Below, in pieces: positions 1 through 7,090 of a stretch of 13,856 nucleotides of DNA; position 1 is the stretch's first letter; the number at the start of each line of letters is the position of its first letter. The notes beneath the pieces were generated by a model. That model made no database searches and had not been told where the DNA came from. It saw only the letters and a list, made by a program, of their open reading frames with translations. The position numbers and the translations under genes are program-made. Source of the DNA: Candidatus Acetothermia bacterium (GTDB lineage Bacteria; Bipolaricaulota; Bipolaricaulia; RBG-16-55-9; DRXL01); contig JAPWVB010000030.1 of NCBI GenBank assembly GCA_028275205.1, positions 1 through 13,856 on the forward strand, given 5' to 3'.

Positions 1-645
1 CTTATCGCAGAAGGTCCAGAGATCACTCACTGGGGCCAGCCAATCCAGACCTACTTGGGCTGGGTGCAGGAGCTGGAGATTGCCAACTTAAGGGCTTATA
101 GCCTCCCGGTGCTCATCTTAGGGAAGCAGCCTGTTCTGAGGCTGCTGGGCTTCCCTGTATATAAGCTGGATGGCTTGCTCGGAATGTCGCTGACGAGGAA
201 GCTTGCCGTAGCGCTCGACTGGCGAACTGGAACGGTGACCCTCTCGCGGGAGCCACTCCAGGTGCAGGCTCCCTCCGCCCCGCTCCGCCTGGTTGAAGGA
301 AAGCTGCACAGCTTCAGCGTGTTCAACCCTATAGTGGATGGCTTCCTGGACGGGAAGGGCCCTTATATGATGCTCATTGACACAGGTACTTCTGACGCTA
401 AGATCCTCGTCTCGGACGAGTTGCTGCCAGCCTTAGGCTGGAAGGGGAAGGTTCTTGTCCAGCACCTGCAGTTGGGGGAGATCGAGTTGAAAGATGTGCT
501 GGCGATCCCGGCCCACGAACAGGAAGCGACGGGAGTAAAGCTCAAGGGCGCGGTGATACTTATTGGGAACGGCGTCTTCCAAAGTCAGGGCTTCCGTCGC
601 CTGACGCTAGACTTCCTAGCGGGCAAGCTCTACGCCGAGCGGTGA
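1..645 (+). CDS. Retropepsin-like aspartyl protease with two tandem domains, 3' part
   Basis: The reading frame is open from the first base, so the gene begins upstream of the window; the TTG at 55 is not a convincing start. The visible part holds the end of one retropepsin-like domain, with the typical DGLLG motif followed by a hydrophobic strand and an ALDW segment (about 166-230). A second domain follows, with the catalytic Asp-Thr-Gly at 379-387 in the context LIDTGTSD. It closes with LIGNGVF and a TLDF...GKLYAE strand (about 565-642). This matches bacterial aspartyl protease family proteins that carry two half-protease units on one chain. The catalytic Asp of the first unit would lie outside the window. 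The substrate is unknown. The gene converges on the trypsin-like remnant at 667-1287, with only about 20 nt between the two stop codons. Confidence 0.75.
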   Translation, partial: LIAEGPEITHWGQPIQTYLGWVQELEIANLRAYSLPVLILGKQPVLRLLGFPVYKLDGLLGMSLTRKLAVALDWRTGTVTLSREPLQVQAPSAPLRLVEGKLHSFSVFNPIVDGFLDGKGPYMMLIDTGTSDAKILVSDELLPALGWKGKVLVQHLQLGEIELKDVLAIPAHEQEATGVKLKGAVILIGNGVFQSQGFRRLTLDFLAGKLYAER

Positions 646-666
646 TCGCCTATTGCTTGACAGAGA

Positions 667-1287
667 TCAATTAATTAACTGAAGCCTCTTCAGCACAGGC
701 TCGAGCTGAACGTGAATCGTCCCACCCTGGAAGATGACCGCCCGCTGATTCTCCTCCGCTTCGGGATAGACGTTCCACATGTACCCCAGCACCTCCCCCT
801 CCCGATTGAGCGTGGGCGAGCCGCTGTTGCCACTGAAGCCATCAGAATCCGAAACGAACGTATGATCGCTGGGCAGCTCCATGACCCTGCCGTAGCTGAC
901 CCGCAAGCTCCCATCGGCATCGGCATAGCCCACGGCCTGCAGGCACTCCGCCCTGCGCTGCGTCCGCACCGGAAAGCCGAAGCTCCAGATCTTCTCCCCT
1001 AGCACTGGGGAGCGCTGAGCTGGGGGCAGATAGCTTGGGGACTTCATGGGAGCCCGCAGGAGCGCCGCGTCGTAGCCCGCTTGCCAGTCGCGCTCCGAGA
1101 GATTGCTCACAAGCTCGACCTTGCGCAGAGGCTTCCATCCCTGGATCTTCCCCTTCTTGACGATGGGCACCTCAAACGACGTATAGCGGCAGGGCAGGCT
1201 CTCTCTGCTGCCGGCCGTGCGCCCGGCCGCCTCGATCTCCTCACGCTGATGGAGCGCCCTGGCGCAAGGCTGCCAACTCCGGTAAAC
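667..1287 (-). pseudogene. Trypsin-like serine protease remnant, 5'-truncated, lacks catalytic His
   Basis: The C-terminal half of a chymotrypsin-fold protease is clear. It has a segment resembling the catalytic Asp region (YDAALLRAP) and the catalytic Ser motif GNSGSP in SDGFSGNSGSPTLN, followed by GEVLGYMW. The frame is open back to an in-frame stop at 1288-1290. Between that stop and the first usual start codon (GTG at 1168-1170) there are about 40 protein-like residues, including CRYTSFEVPIV, that read as part of the same protease. No ATG, GTG or TTG covers them. No catalytic His motif (such as TAAH) is present, and the sequence upstream is the coding region of the neighbouring hydrolase, so the N-terminal half is absent and not merely frameshifted. 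A 167-residue product from the GTG at 1170 is possible but should not be an active protease. Confidence 0.65.
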
Positions 1288-1311
1288 TTAACACACAAGG
1301 AGGTCCCGTGT

Positions 1312-1986
1312 ATGAAAGTCACATTCATCGGTCACGCTGCCGTCGAGATCAAAACCGACAAGCACTCTCTACTCATAGACCCGTTCATCACCGGCAACCC
1401 CGTCGCCAAGCACAAGCCCGAAGATTTTCAGCCCGATGCGATTCTCTTGACTCACGGCCACGCGGATCATCTTGGCGACGCCATCCCCATCAGCAAGCGC
1501 ACCGGCGCCCCGATCATCGCCATCTTTGAATTAGCCACGTACTGTCAGTCCCAGGGCGCCAAGGCCATCGGGATGAACATCGGCGGGCCCAGCCGCTTTG
1601 CGTTCGGAACCGTGCAGCTCACCCCGGCAGTTCATAGCTCCAGCCATGACGGACATTACTTGGGCGAACCCTGCGGGATCGTGCTCACGACCCTTGAGAA
1701 CAAAAAAATTTACCACGCGGGCGACACCGCGCTCTTTGGTGACATGGCGCTCATCGGAAAGCTCGGATTAGATCTCGCGTTTCTCCCCATCGGCAGCTAC
1801 TACACGATGGACCCCGACGCGGCCGTCGAAGCCGTTCAGTTGCTCAAACCCAAGATCGTCATCCCCATTCACTATAACACCCTGCCGGCGATCCAGCAGG
1901 ACCCCCAGCAGTTCCGAGCAAAAGTGGAGTCGCGCACCGAAACGAAAGTCATCATCCTGCATCCTGGGGAGACGACCACAATCTGA
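1312..1986 (+). CDS. UPF0173 family metal-dependent hydrolase (metallo-beta-lactamase fold)
   Basis: The 224-residue product has the length and layout of UPF0173 hydrolases. It begins with MKVTFIGHAAVEI, has the metal-binding motif THGHADH (His48, His50, Asp52, His53), a further His region VHSSSH (about 107-112), HAGDT (Asp138) and a C-terminal IPIHY motif. These are the expected ligands for a two-metal centre. The physiological substrate of the family is unknown. The frame is open far upstream, to 1081, but the ATG at 1312 is chosen because AAGGAGG at 1297-1303 sits 8 nt before it and the protein then starts exactly at the family's first beta strand. No good promoter is visible upstream. The gene faces away from the truncated trypsin-like remnant, and the two share the region around 1290-1311. 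Confidence 0.9.
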   Translation: MKVTFIGHAAVEIKTDKHSLLIDPFITGNPVAKHKPEDFQPDAILLTHGHADHLGDAIPISKRTGAPIIAIFELATYCQSQGAKAIGMNIGGPSRFAFGTVQLTPAVHSSSHDGHYLGEPCGIVLTTLENKKIYHAGDTALFGDMALIGKLGLDLAFLPIGSYYTMDPDAAVEAVQLLKPKIVIPIHYNTLPAIQQDPQQFRAKVESRTETKVIILHPGETTTI

Positions 1987-2031
1987 CGGGAAGGGCCTAC
2001 TGTTATTGAAAATCTGTGACGGCTGTCGCCC

Positions 2032-2060
2032 TTGACAGGGGAGAGCCTCTCCCCCATAAT
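2032..2060 (+). promoter_or_regulatory. Sigma70-type promoter P1 upstream of nrdJ
   Basis: A perfect -35 box TTGACA (2032-2037) is followed after exactly 17 bp by CATAAT (2055-2060), five of six matches to the -10 consensus. Transcription would start near 2067, giving a leader of about 145 nt before nrdJ. It lies just after the hydrolase gene, which ends at 1986. The spacer is filled by a palindrome, listed separately. Confidence 0.6.
2038..2054. promoter_or_regulatory. Operator-like palindrome filling the P1 spacer
   Basis: GGGGAGAGCCTCTCCCC is a perfect inverted repeat of two 8-bp arms around one base. It occupies precisely the 17 bp between the -35 and -10 boxes of P1. This placement is typical of a site for a dimeric transcription factor acting at the promoter. 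It does not match the AT-rich NrdR box. It could instead act as a hairpin terminator of the upstream hydrolase, but no T-run follows. Confidence 0.4.
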
Positions 2061-2086
2061 GGGCCACGAGTGTAGCGTACATCACG

Positions 2087-2114
2087 TTGCGGCACGCCGC
2101 AGGCGCGTTATAAT
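2087..2114 (+). promoter_or_regulatory. Second promoter P2 upstream of nrdJ
   Basis: A perfect -10 box TATAAT (2109-2114) lies 16 bp after TTGCGG (2087-2092), a weak -35 box keeping only the TTG. Transcription would start near 2121, leaving a leader of about 90 nt. It is probably a second, weaker or activator-dependent start for nrdJ in tandem with P1. Confidence 0.45.
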
Positions 2115-2211
2115 CTACATACGAAGGGACTTTTCATCGGCCCACCGTGTGTGCGACCGAGAGAGCCACGAGCGATCATGACGCGGCGTTGCGCAGAAGG
2201 AGGAACATCTG

Positions 2212-5200
2212 ATGGCGCAGGAGCTCAGCACACCGAGGACGACGGAGATTGCCCCGGAGACGCTGGAGTTTTTCGGTGGCGACGAGTTGCGCATCCGCTG
2301 CTTTCTGGACAAATATGCCCTGCGGGATCTGTCGGGCAAGATCATCGAGAAGACCCCCATACAGATGTGGGAGCGGGTGGCGCGCGAGATCGCGTCCGTA
2401 GAACCGGATGCGAAGAAGCGCCGCGAGTGGGAGAAGAAGTTCTATTGGCTGTTAGAAGACTTTCGCTTCATCCCTGGGGGGCGCATCATGTTTGGCGCGG
2501 GGCAGCCCCGACGCGCCACCTTGCTCAATTGCTTCCCCGCCGGCACGCAGATCTGGACCCGCCACGGGCCAAAGCCTATCGAACAGATCGAAGTTGGCGA
2601 GGAAGTCCTGACCCATCGGAATCGGTTCCGCCCCGTGATCCATACAATGAGCCGCGAGATTGAAGAGCCGTTGCGCTCCATCCGCCTGTGGTATCTGGGA
2701 TACACCACGATCTATGCGACGAAGGAGCATCGGTTTCTCGCATTTGATGGGAAGCAAGTGCGCTGGATCACCGCGGGCGAGCTCACCCCAAGGCACTACG
2801 TGCGGGTGGGACGCATCGAGGAGACCCATGCCCCCACAGAGCTCGATCTTACAGACTACGTAGACGACGCGGTTCCCGAAGATGAATCCATCTACACAGC
2901 GACGGCGTTTGTTGGGGGCAATGGCGCGCTAGGGGTCAAGGAGAGCAAGCGAGTGCGCAGAAAAATCCCGGTAGACGAGCGCCTGGGGTTATGGTTGGGG
3001 TTCTTTGTGGCCGAGGGCGGGACTACCGACTCCAGCGTCTACTTCACCTTCAGTAAAGACGAGCATTCCTACGCCGAAACTCTCTGTGCGCTCACGCGGC
3101 AGCTCTTCGGCCTGGAAGCGACCATTCAGGAGCGCACCGATCAGCCGGGGCATTGGCTGCGCGTGTACGTGCACAGCAAGCTGTTAGCACAGTTTGTGCG
3201 GGCGTTCTTCTCTCACGGTATCAAGGCTCATGAACGCGAGCTGCCCTCGTGGTTCTTGACGGCACCGCGGCGGTTTCAGAAAGCATTCCTCGCGGGGCTC
3301 CTCAAGGGAGATGGGGTGATCCGCGAGAACTCCATCAAGATCTTCCTCGCCAACCCGTATTTGATGCTGCAGATCTTTTGCATCTTGTTGCGGCTGGGCA
3401 TCGTCGCTTCCCTCCGCTGGGAGGGAGTGCTCAAATACACACGACATCGCGGCATGTGGATCCACATCGGCACCCAGCGCTACGTCCAGGCGCTCAAAGC
3501 GTGGCTGGCAGGGGACTGGGAGTACGAGTCCTCCTTCGCTGAGGCTTCGCGGAATTATTTCTATAAGGTGCTCGACGGTGAGCTCTTCGTCAAAGTCAAA
3601 GAATGTGGTTGGACTGCCCCTCACCGCTTGAAGGTCTATGACTTAAGCGTCGCCGAAGATCATTCGTTTGTTGCCGAGTTCGCAGTAGCCCATAACTGTT
3701 ACGTCATTCCCATCAAAGAGGACTCGATCGAGGGGATCTTCGAGTGGTGCAAAGAAGCTGCACGAACGTACTCACTTGGCGGAGGAGTGGGCACCGATAT
3801 TTCGATCCTGCGCCCCAAGGGCTCGCCCGTCAACAATTCGGCGATTTACTCTTCTGGCTCCGTCAGCTTCATGGAGCTCTTCTCCACGACCACGGGGACG
3901 ATCGGGCAGTCGGGCCGGCGCGGCGCCCTCATGATCACCATCAGCGTTGACCACCCCGACGTCCTCGACTTCATTGAGATCAAGAACGACCCGGAGCGCC
4001 GCAAAGTCCAGTACGCGAACATCAGCGTGCGGGTCACCGACGAGTTCATGCGGGCTGTCGAGCGCGACGAAGAGTTTCTCTTGCGCTACGAGAACGAAAG
4101 GATCGGGCGCTTCGAGAGGAGAGTGCGCGCGCGCGAGATCTGGGAGAAGTTAGTGAAGAACGCCTGGGCCTCGGCTGAACCGGGGGTGATCTTCTGGGAC
4201 ACGGTCAAGCGCGAGTCGACCACCGAATACAATGGGATGGAAGTGATCACCACCAACCCATGCAGCCTCACCGGGGAGACGCGCGTCTTCACGCCACAGG
4301 GGTTGATCCGGCTCGATGAGCTTGTGCTCTCGGCGACGCTGACGCGCCAGATGCCGCGCGTGCTCATTGATCGTCGCGCCCAAGACAAAAAGGGCATTGA
4401 TGCGGTCGTTGCGGATCGCGTGGCCTTCACGGGAATCAAGCCGATTTGGCGGGTCGAGACCTCCAGCGGCTTCATCCTCCGAGGCACGTGCGATCACAAG
4501 GTCAAGGTGCTCAACAGCTCAGAGTATGACAGGGAGCACCAGTCGTACGGCTGGAAGCGCATAGACGAGCTGCGCCCTGGGGATATCTTAGCCCTCCCTG
4601 ATCTGAACGATGAAAATTGGATAAAGCAAATCTTCAGCGATCGTTCATGGGAGCTGCACATTGATGAGAGCTACGTCCAGCCGCGCCGTCGGGATGCTCA
4701 CTATCGCTTAATGAATATCCCCACGCGCTGGACGGAGGACTTGGCGTATCTGCTGGGATACGCCGTGGGGGACGGCAGCTACACGACTCATACGAAGTCC
4801 AAAGATGGCCGATCGCACAGCAAGCGTCTGGATCTTCACATGAACGCGCAAGAAGCGCCAGAGCTTCACGCGATCTTCTCACGAGTCACAGAGAGCTTGC
4901 TGGGGAGGGGATGCACCCTCAAGAGCCGTCCCGGCACGCAGCATAGCTGGATTAGCATCTTTGCCGCACCGTTCCAACGCCTGCTCCAGCAGCTTGGGCT
5001 TCACCCGGAGAAGGGTGTGGCCAAGCACGTGCCAGAGCCGATCTTCCGCGCCCCGCAGGAGATCACGGCTGCGTTCTTGCGCGGCCTCTTCGACGCCGAC
5101 GGCACGGTCTCCACTCCCTCGCAGCGCCCCATGATCGCACTCTCCTCGATCTCCGAGCGCCTCATCCGGGAAGTACAGCTCTTGCTCTTGCAATTTGGCA

Positions 5201-6996
5201 TCTTCTCCAGCATCACCGTCTACAAGGCTGCCGACAAGAACCGACGCCGGACGACGCCGTTCCGCTACCGCACCGTCGGTGGAGAGGAGCGCATCTACCA
5301 ATCGAAGCATGATCTCTATAAGCTCTGCATCACAAGCTACCCGTGCTTGGAGCGCTTCGCTCGGTATATTGGGAGTGCGCTCACAGCTCGCCAGCGCAAG
5401 ATCGCGGCGCTGCTAGCGCACCGCACCATGCCGCTCCGCCCCGTGACCACTACTACCAAAGTCACGCGCGTCGTCCCAGAAGATCTCTGTGAGCCCGTCT
5501 ACGACCTGACGGTCTTCGATACCAAGTCGTTCTTGGGGAATGGCCTGATCGTGAGCAATTCTGAGATCCCCCTTGAAGCCTATGGAGCATGCTGTCTGGG
5601 CAATGTCAATCTCTCGAAGTTTGTGCTCGACAGCTTCACCCCCAACGCCCGGATCGATTGGCCCACCTTAGAGAAAGCGTTGCGCTACGCCGTGCGCTTC
5701 TTGGATGATGTCCTCGACTACAACGCCGACAAACATCCCTTGCCGGCCCAGCGCGAGGCGTCGTTGCGATCGCGCCGCATCGGCGTGGGGTTTACGGGCT
5801 TTGGCGATATGCTGATTAAGTTGGGGCTCAAATACGACTCCGACGAAGCGATCGCGTTCACCGATAAACTCTTTGAGCGCATCAAGCACATCGTCTACGA
5901 CGAGAGCACCGAGCTCGCTGTGGAGAAGGGGACGTTCCCCGCGTTCGACTGCGAGCAGCACCTGCGGAGTGCGTTCATCAAGCGCCTCGATAGATCTCTC
6001 ATCGAGAAGATCAAGAGCAATGGGCTGCGCAACGCGGCGTTGCTCACCGTGCCCCCGGTGGGCTCCGGCTCGGTGTTAGCGGGCTGCTCTTCGGGGATTG
6101 AGCCGATCTTCTCGCTCAGCTACGTGCGCAAATCGAAGTCTCTCAGCAAGAGCGAATTTGAAGTGAGCCACCCCCTCGTGCGCGAATATATGGAGAAGAT
6201 GGGGCTCTCCCACATCAACGAGCTGCCCAAGACGTTCGTCACGGCGCACGAGATCGAGCCCATCATGCGGGTGCGGATGCAGGCGACTATCCAAAAGCAC
6301 ATTGATCACGCGATCTCCAGCACGGTCAACTTGGCCAAGGACGTATCGCCGGAGACGATTGGGGATATCTACTTTGAGGCCTGGAAGGCCGGGTGCAAGG
6401 GGATCACCGTGTACAGGGAGGGCTCGCGCGAGGGGATTCTGCTGACCAAAGAAGCCAAGGAGGGCGAGAAGCCCGCGCGTGCCACGCTGGTGCCCCGCCC
6501 GCGCCCCAGGGTCGCCAAGGGCAAGACCTATCGCATGAAGACGGAGCTGGGCACGGTCTTCATCACCGTCAATGAAGATGAAGAGGGGATCTTTGAGGTC
6601 TTCGTGCAAGGGTTGGGCAAGTCTGGCACGTCGACGGCGGCGTTCACCGAAGCCATTGGGCGTCTCATTTCGCTTGCCCTGCGCTCTGGGGTCAAGCCCA
6701 GCGCGATCATCGATCAGTTGAGTTTGATCCGTGGCTCGCGCCCCGTGGTGCAAGAGGACGGCACGGTGGTCTTCTCCGTGCCCGATGCCATCGCCAAGGC
6801 GATCGCGGAGTACCTTCGGGGCGGGGAGCAGCTGACGCTGCTTCAAGAAGTGAAGCCGCGGCCACTGCAGCCAAGCGGGTCCAACGGCCACGACGCCAAG
6901 CGCGACGTCGAATTGTGCCCAAGCTGTGGGGGCATCTTGATGTTCACCAACGGCTGCTATATCTGTAACGACTGCGGCTTCTCTGAGTGTGACTGA
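2212..6996 (+). CDS. nrdJ: Adenosylcobalamin-dependent (class II) ribonucleotide reductase precursor with two inteins
   Basis: The 1594-residue precursor leaves 773 residues after removal of two inteins (residues 107-495 and 685-1116), a normal class II size. It reduces ribonucleotides to deoxyribonucleotides through a B12-generated thiyl radical. Spliced landmarks are NCYVIP with redox Cys496; GRRGALM; the N-x-C-x-E radical motif, split as NPC684 and S1117-E1118; ACCLGNVNL with Cys1127 as likely redox partner; and a PPVGSGS...CSSGIEPIF active-site loop. A TSCPD-type domain follows (about 1430-1550), then a cysteine-rich tail with Cys1569, 1572, 1582, 1585, 1588 and 1593. The last pair resembles the tail that re-reduces the active site. 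No N-terminal ATP-cone is seen. AGGAGG at 2198-2203 lies 8 nt before the ATG. Class II enzymes need no R2 subunit and none is nearby. No cobalamin riboswitch is evident in the leader. Confidence 0.95.
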   Translation: MAQELSTPRTTEIAPETLEFFGGDELRIRCFLDKYALRDLSGKIIEKTPIQMWERVAREIASVEPDAKKRREWEKKFYWLLEDFRFIPGGRIMFGAGQPRRATLLNCFPAGTQIWTRHGPKPIEQIEVGEEVLTHRNRFRPVIHTMSREIEEPLRSIRLWYLGYTTIYATKEHRFLAFDGKQVRWITAGELTPRHYVRVGRIEETHAPTELDLTDYVDDAVPEDESIYTATAFVGGNGALGVKESKRVRRKIPVDERLGLWLGFFVAEGGTTDSSVYFTFSKDEHSYAETLCALTRQLFGLEATIQERTDQPGHWLRVYVHSKLLAQFVRAFFSHGIKAHERELPSWFLTAPRRFQKAFLAGLLKGDGVIRENSIKIFLANPYLMLQIFCILLRLGIVASLRWEGVLKYTRHRGMWIHIGTQRYVQALKAWLAGDWEYESSFAEASRNYFYKVLDGELFVKVKECGWTAPHRLKVYDLSVAEDHSFVAEFAVAHNCYVIPIKEDSIEGIFEWCKEAARTYSLGGGVGTDISILRPKGSPVNNSAIYSSGSVSFMELFSTTTGTIGQSGRRGALMITISVDHPDVLDFIEIKNDPERRKVQYANISVRVTDEFMRAVERDEEFLLRYENERIGRFERRVRAREIWEKLVKNAWASAEPGVIFWDTVKRESTTEYNGMEVITTNPCSLTGETRVFTPQGLIRLDELVLSATLTRQMPRVLIDRRAQDKKGIDAVVADRVAFTGIKPIWRVETSSGFILRGTCDHKVKVLNSSEYDREHQSYGWKRIDELRPGDILALPDLNDENWIKQIFSDRSWELHIDESYVQPRRRDAHYRLMNIPTRWTEDLAYLLGYAVGDGSYTTHTKSKDGRSHSKRLDLHMNAQEAPELHAIFSRVTESLLGRGCTLKSRPGTQHSWISIFAAPFQRLLQQLGLHPEKGVAKHVPEPIFRAPQEITAAFLRGLFDADGTVSTPSQRPMIALSSISERLIREVQLLLLQFGIFSSITVYKAADKNRRRTTPFRYRTVGGEERIYQSKHDLYKLCITSYPCLERFARYIGSALTARQRKIAALLAHRTMPLRPVTTTTKVTRVVPEDLCEPVYDLTVFDTKSFLGNGLIVSNSEIPLEAYGACCLGNVNLSKFVLDSFTPNARIDWPTLEKALRYAVRFLDDVLDYNADKHPLPAQREASLRSRRIGVGFTGFGDMLIKLGLKYDSDEAIAFTDKLFERIKHIVYDESTELAVEKGTFPAFDCEQHLRSAFIKRLDRSLIEKIKSNGLRNAALLTVPPVGSGSVLAGCSSGIEPIFSLSYVRKSKSLSKSEFEVSHPLVREYMEKMGLSHINELPKTFVTAHEIEPIMRVRMQATIQKHIDHAISSTVNLAKDVSPETIGDIYFEAWKAGCKGITVYREGSREGILLTKEAKEGEKPARATLVPRPRPRVAKGKTYRMKTELGTVFITVNEDEEGIFEVFVQGLGKSGTSTAAFTEAIGRLISLALRSGVKPSAIIDQLSLIRGSRPVVQEDGTVVFSVPDAIAKAIAEYLRGGEQLTLLQEVKPRPLQPSGSNGHDAKRDVELCPSCGGILMFTNGCYICNDCGFSECD
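2530..3696 (+). mobile_element. Intein 1 of NrdJ, Cys1 type with LAGLIDADG endonuclease, 389 residues
   Basis: Precursor residues 107-495 interrupt the reductase between ...ATLLN and CYVIP. Splicing block A starts CFPAGTQIWT with Cys1. Block B holds the TKEH motif (Thr170, His173). Block F is VYDLSVAEDHSF and block G ends AVAHN, with penultimate His494 and terminal Asn495. The +1 nucleophile is Cys496 of the host enzyme. The central part is a dodecapeptide homing endonuclease: LGFFVAEGG (about 257-270, acidic residue Glu) and FLAGLLKGDG (359-368, acidic residue Asp). All residues needed for splicing are present, and both presumed catalytic acids of the endonuclease are retained, so it may still be mobile. 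Confidence 0.93.
4264..5559 (+). mobile_element. Intein 2 of NrdJ, Ser1 type with LAGLIDADG endonuclease, 432 residues
   Basis: Precursor residues 685-1116 lie between NPC684 and S1117-EIPL. The boundary is set by block A (SLTGETRVFTPQG) and by restoration of the conserved NPCSEIPL after removal. The intein therefore starts with Ser, not Cys, and the +1 residue is also Ser. Block B is GTCDH (Thr759, His762). Block F is VYDLTVFDTKSF and block G is NGLIVSN, with Ser1115 in place of the usual penultimate His and terminal Asn1116. The endonuclease motifs LLGYAVGDG (about 847-855) and FLRGLFDADG (955-964) keep both Asp residues. If Cys684 were taken as residue 1, the spliced enzyme would lose its radical cysteine, which argues against that boundary. 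Confidence 0.92.
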
Positions 6997-7015
6997 GCAT
7001 CGGTGCTGGTAGGGT

Positions 7016-7079
7016 CAGACTTCGTCTGGGCTGTTCATCGCGTTGCCGGTAGGCGGCACAGTGCACAGTCCAGACGAAG
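7016..7079 (+). promoter_or_regulatory. Inverted repeats in the nrdJ-mutM gap, possible mRNA switch
   Basis: CTTCGTCTGG (7020-7029) is perfectly complementary to CCAGACGAAG (7070-7079), 40 nt apart. The first arm can instead fold locally as CAGAC-TTC-GTCTG (7016-7028). The second arm ends 11 nt before the mutM ATG and contains GAAG, the only Shine-Dalgarno-like bases there. The two folds exclude each other. No T-run follows, so this is not a standard terminator. Confidence 0.3.
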
Positions 7080-7090
7080 ATATTTATAAA

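Noticed and set aside
657..685. TTGACA between the retropepsin and trypsin-like genes as a promoter
   Set aside because: The bases 16-18 bp downstream (around CTGAAG) do not resemble a -10 box, and no gene starts to the right on the plus strand.
1081..1311. N-terminal extension of the UPF0173 hydrolase from 1081
   Set aside because: The extension is the reverse strand of the protease remnant and has no family similarity. The strong ribosome site points to 1312.
2115..2211. Cobalamin riboswitch in the nrdJ leader
   Set aside because: Only a partial AGCCAC-like element is seen, and the P2 leader of about 90 nt is too short for the usual fold. The longer P1 leader shows no recognisable B12-box arrangement either.
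4261..4263. Cys684 as the first residue of intein 2
   Set aside because: The resulting host would read NPSEIPL and lose the essential radical cysteine. Starting at Ser685 restores NPCSEIPL and fits block A.
6076..6891. 271-residue minus-strand frame inside nrdJ
   Set aside because: It is antisense to well-conserved reductase coding sequence and is composed of Arg/Asp/Leu/Gly-rich shadow translation.
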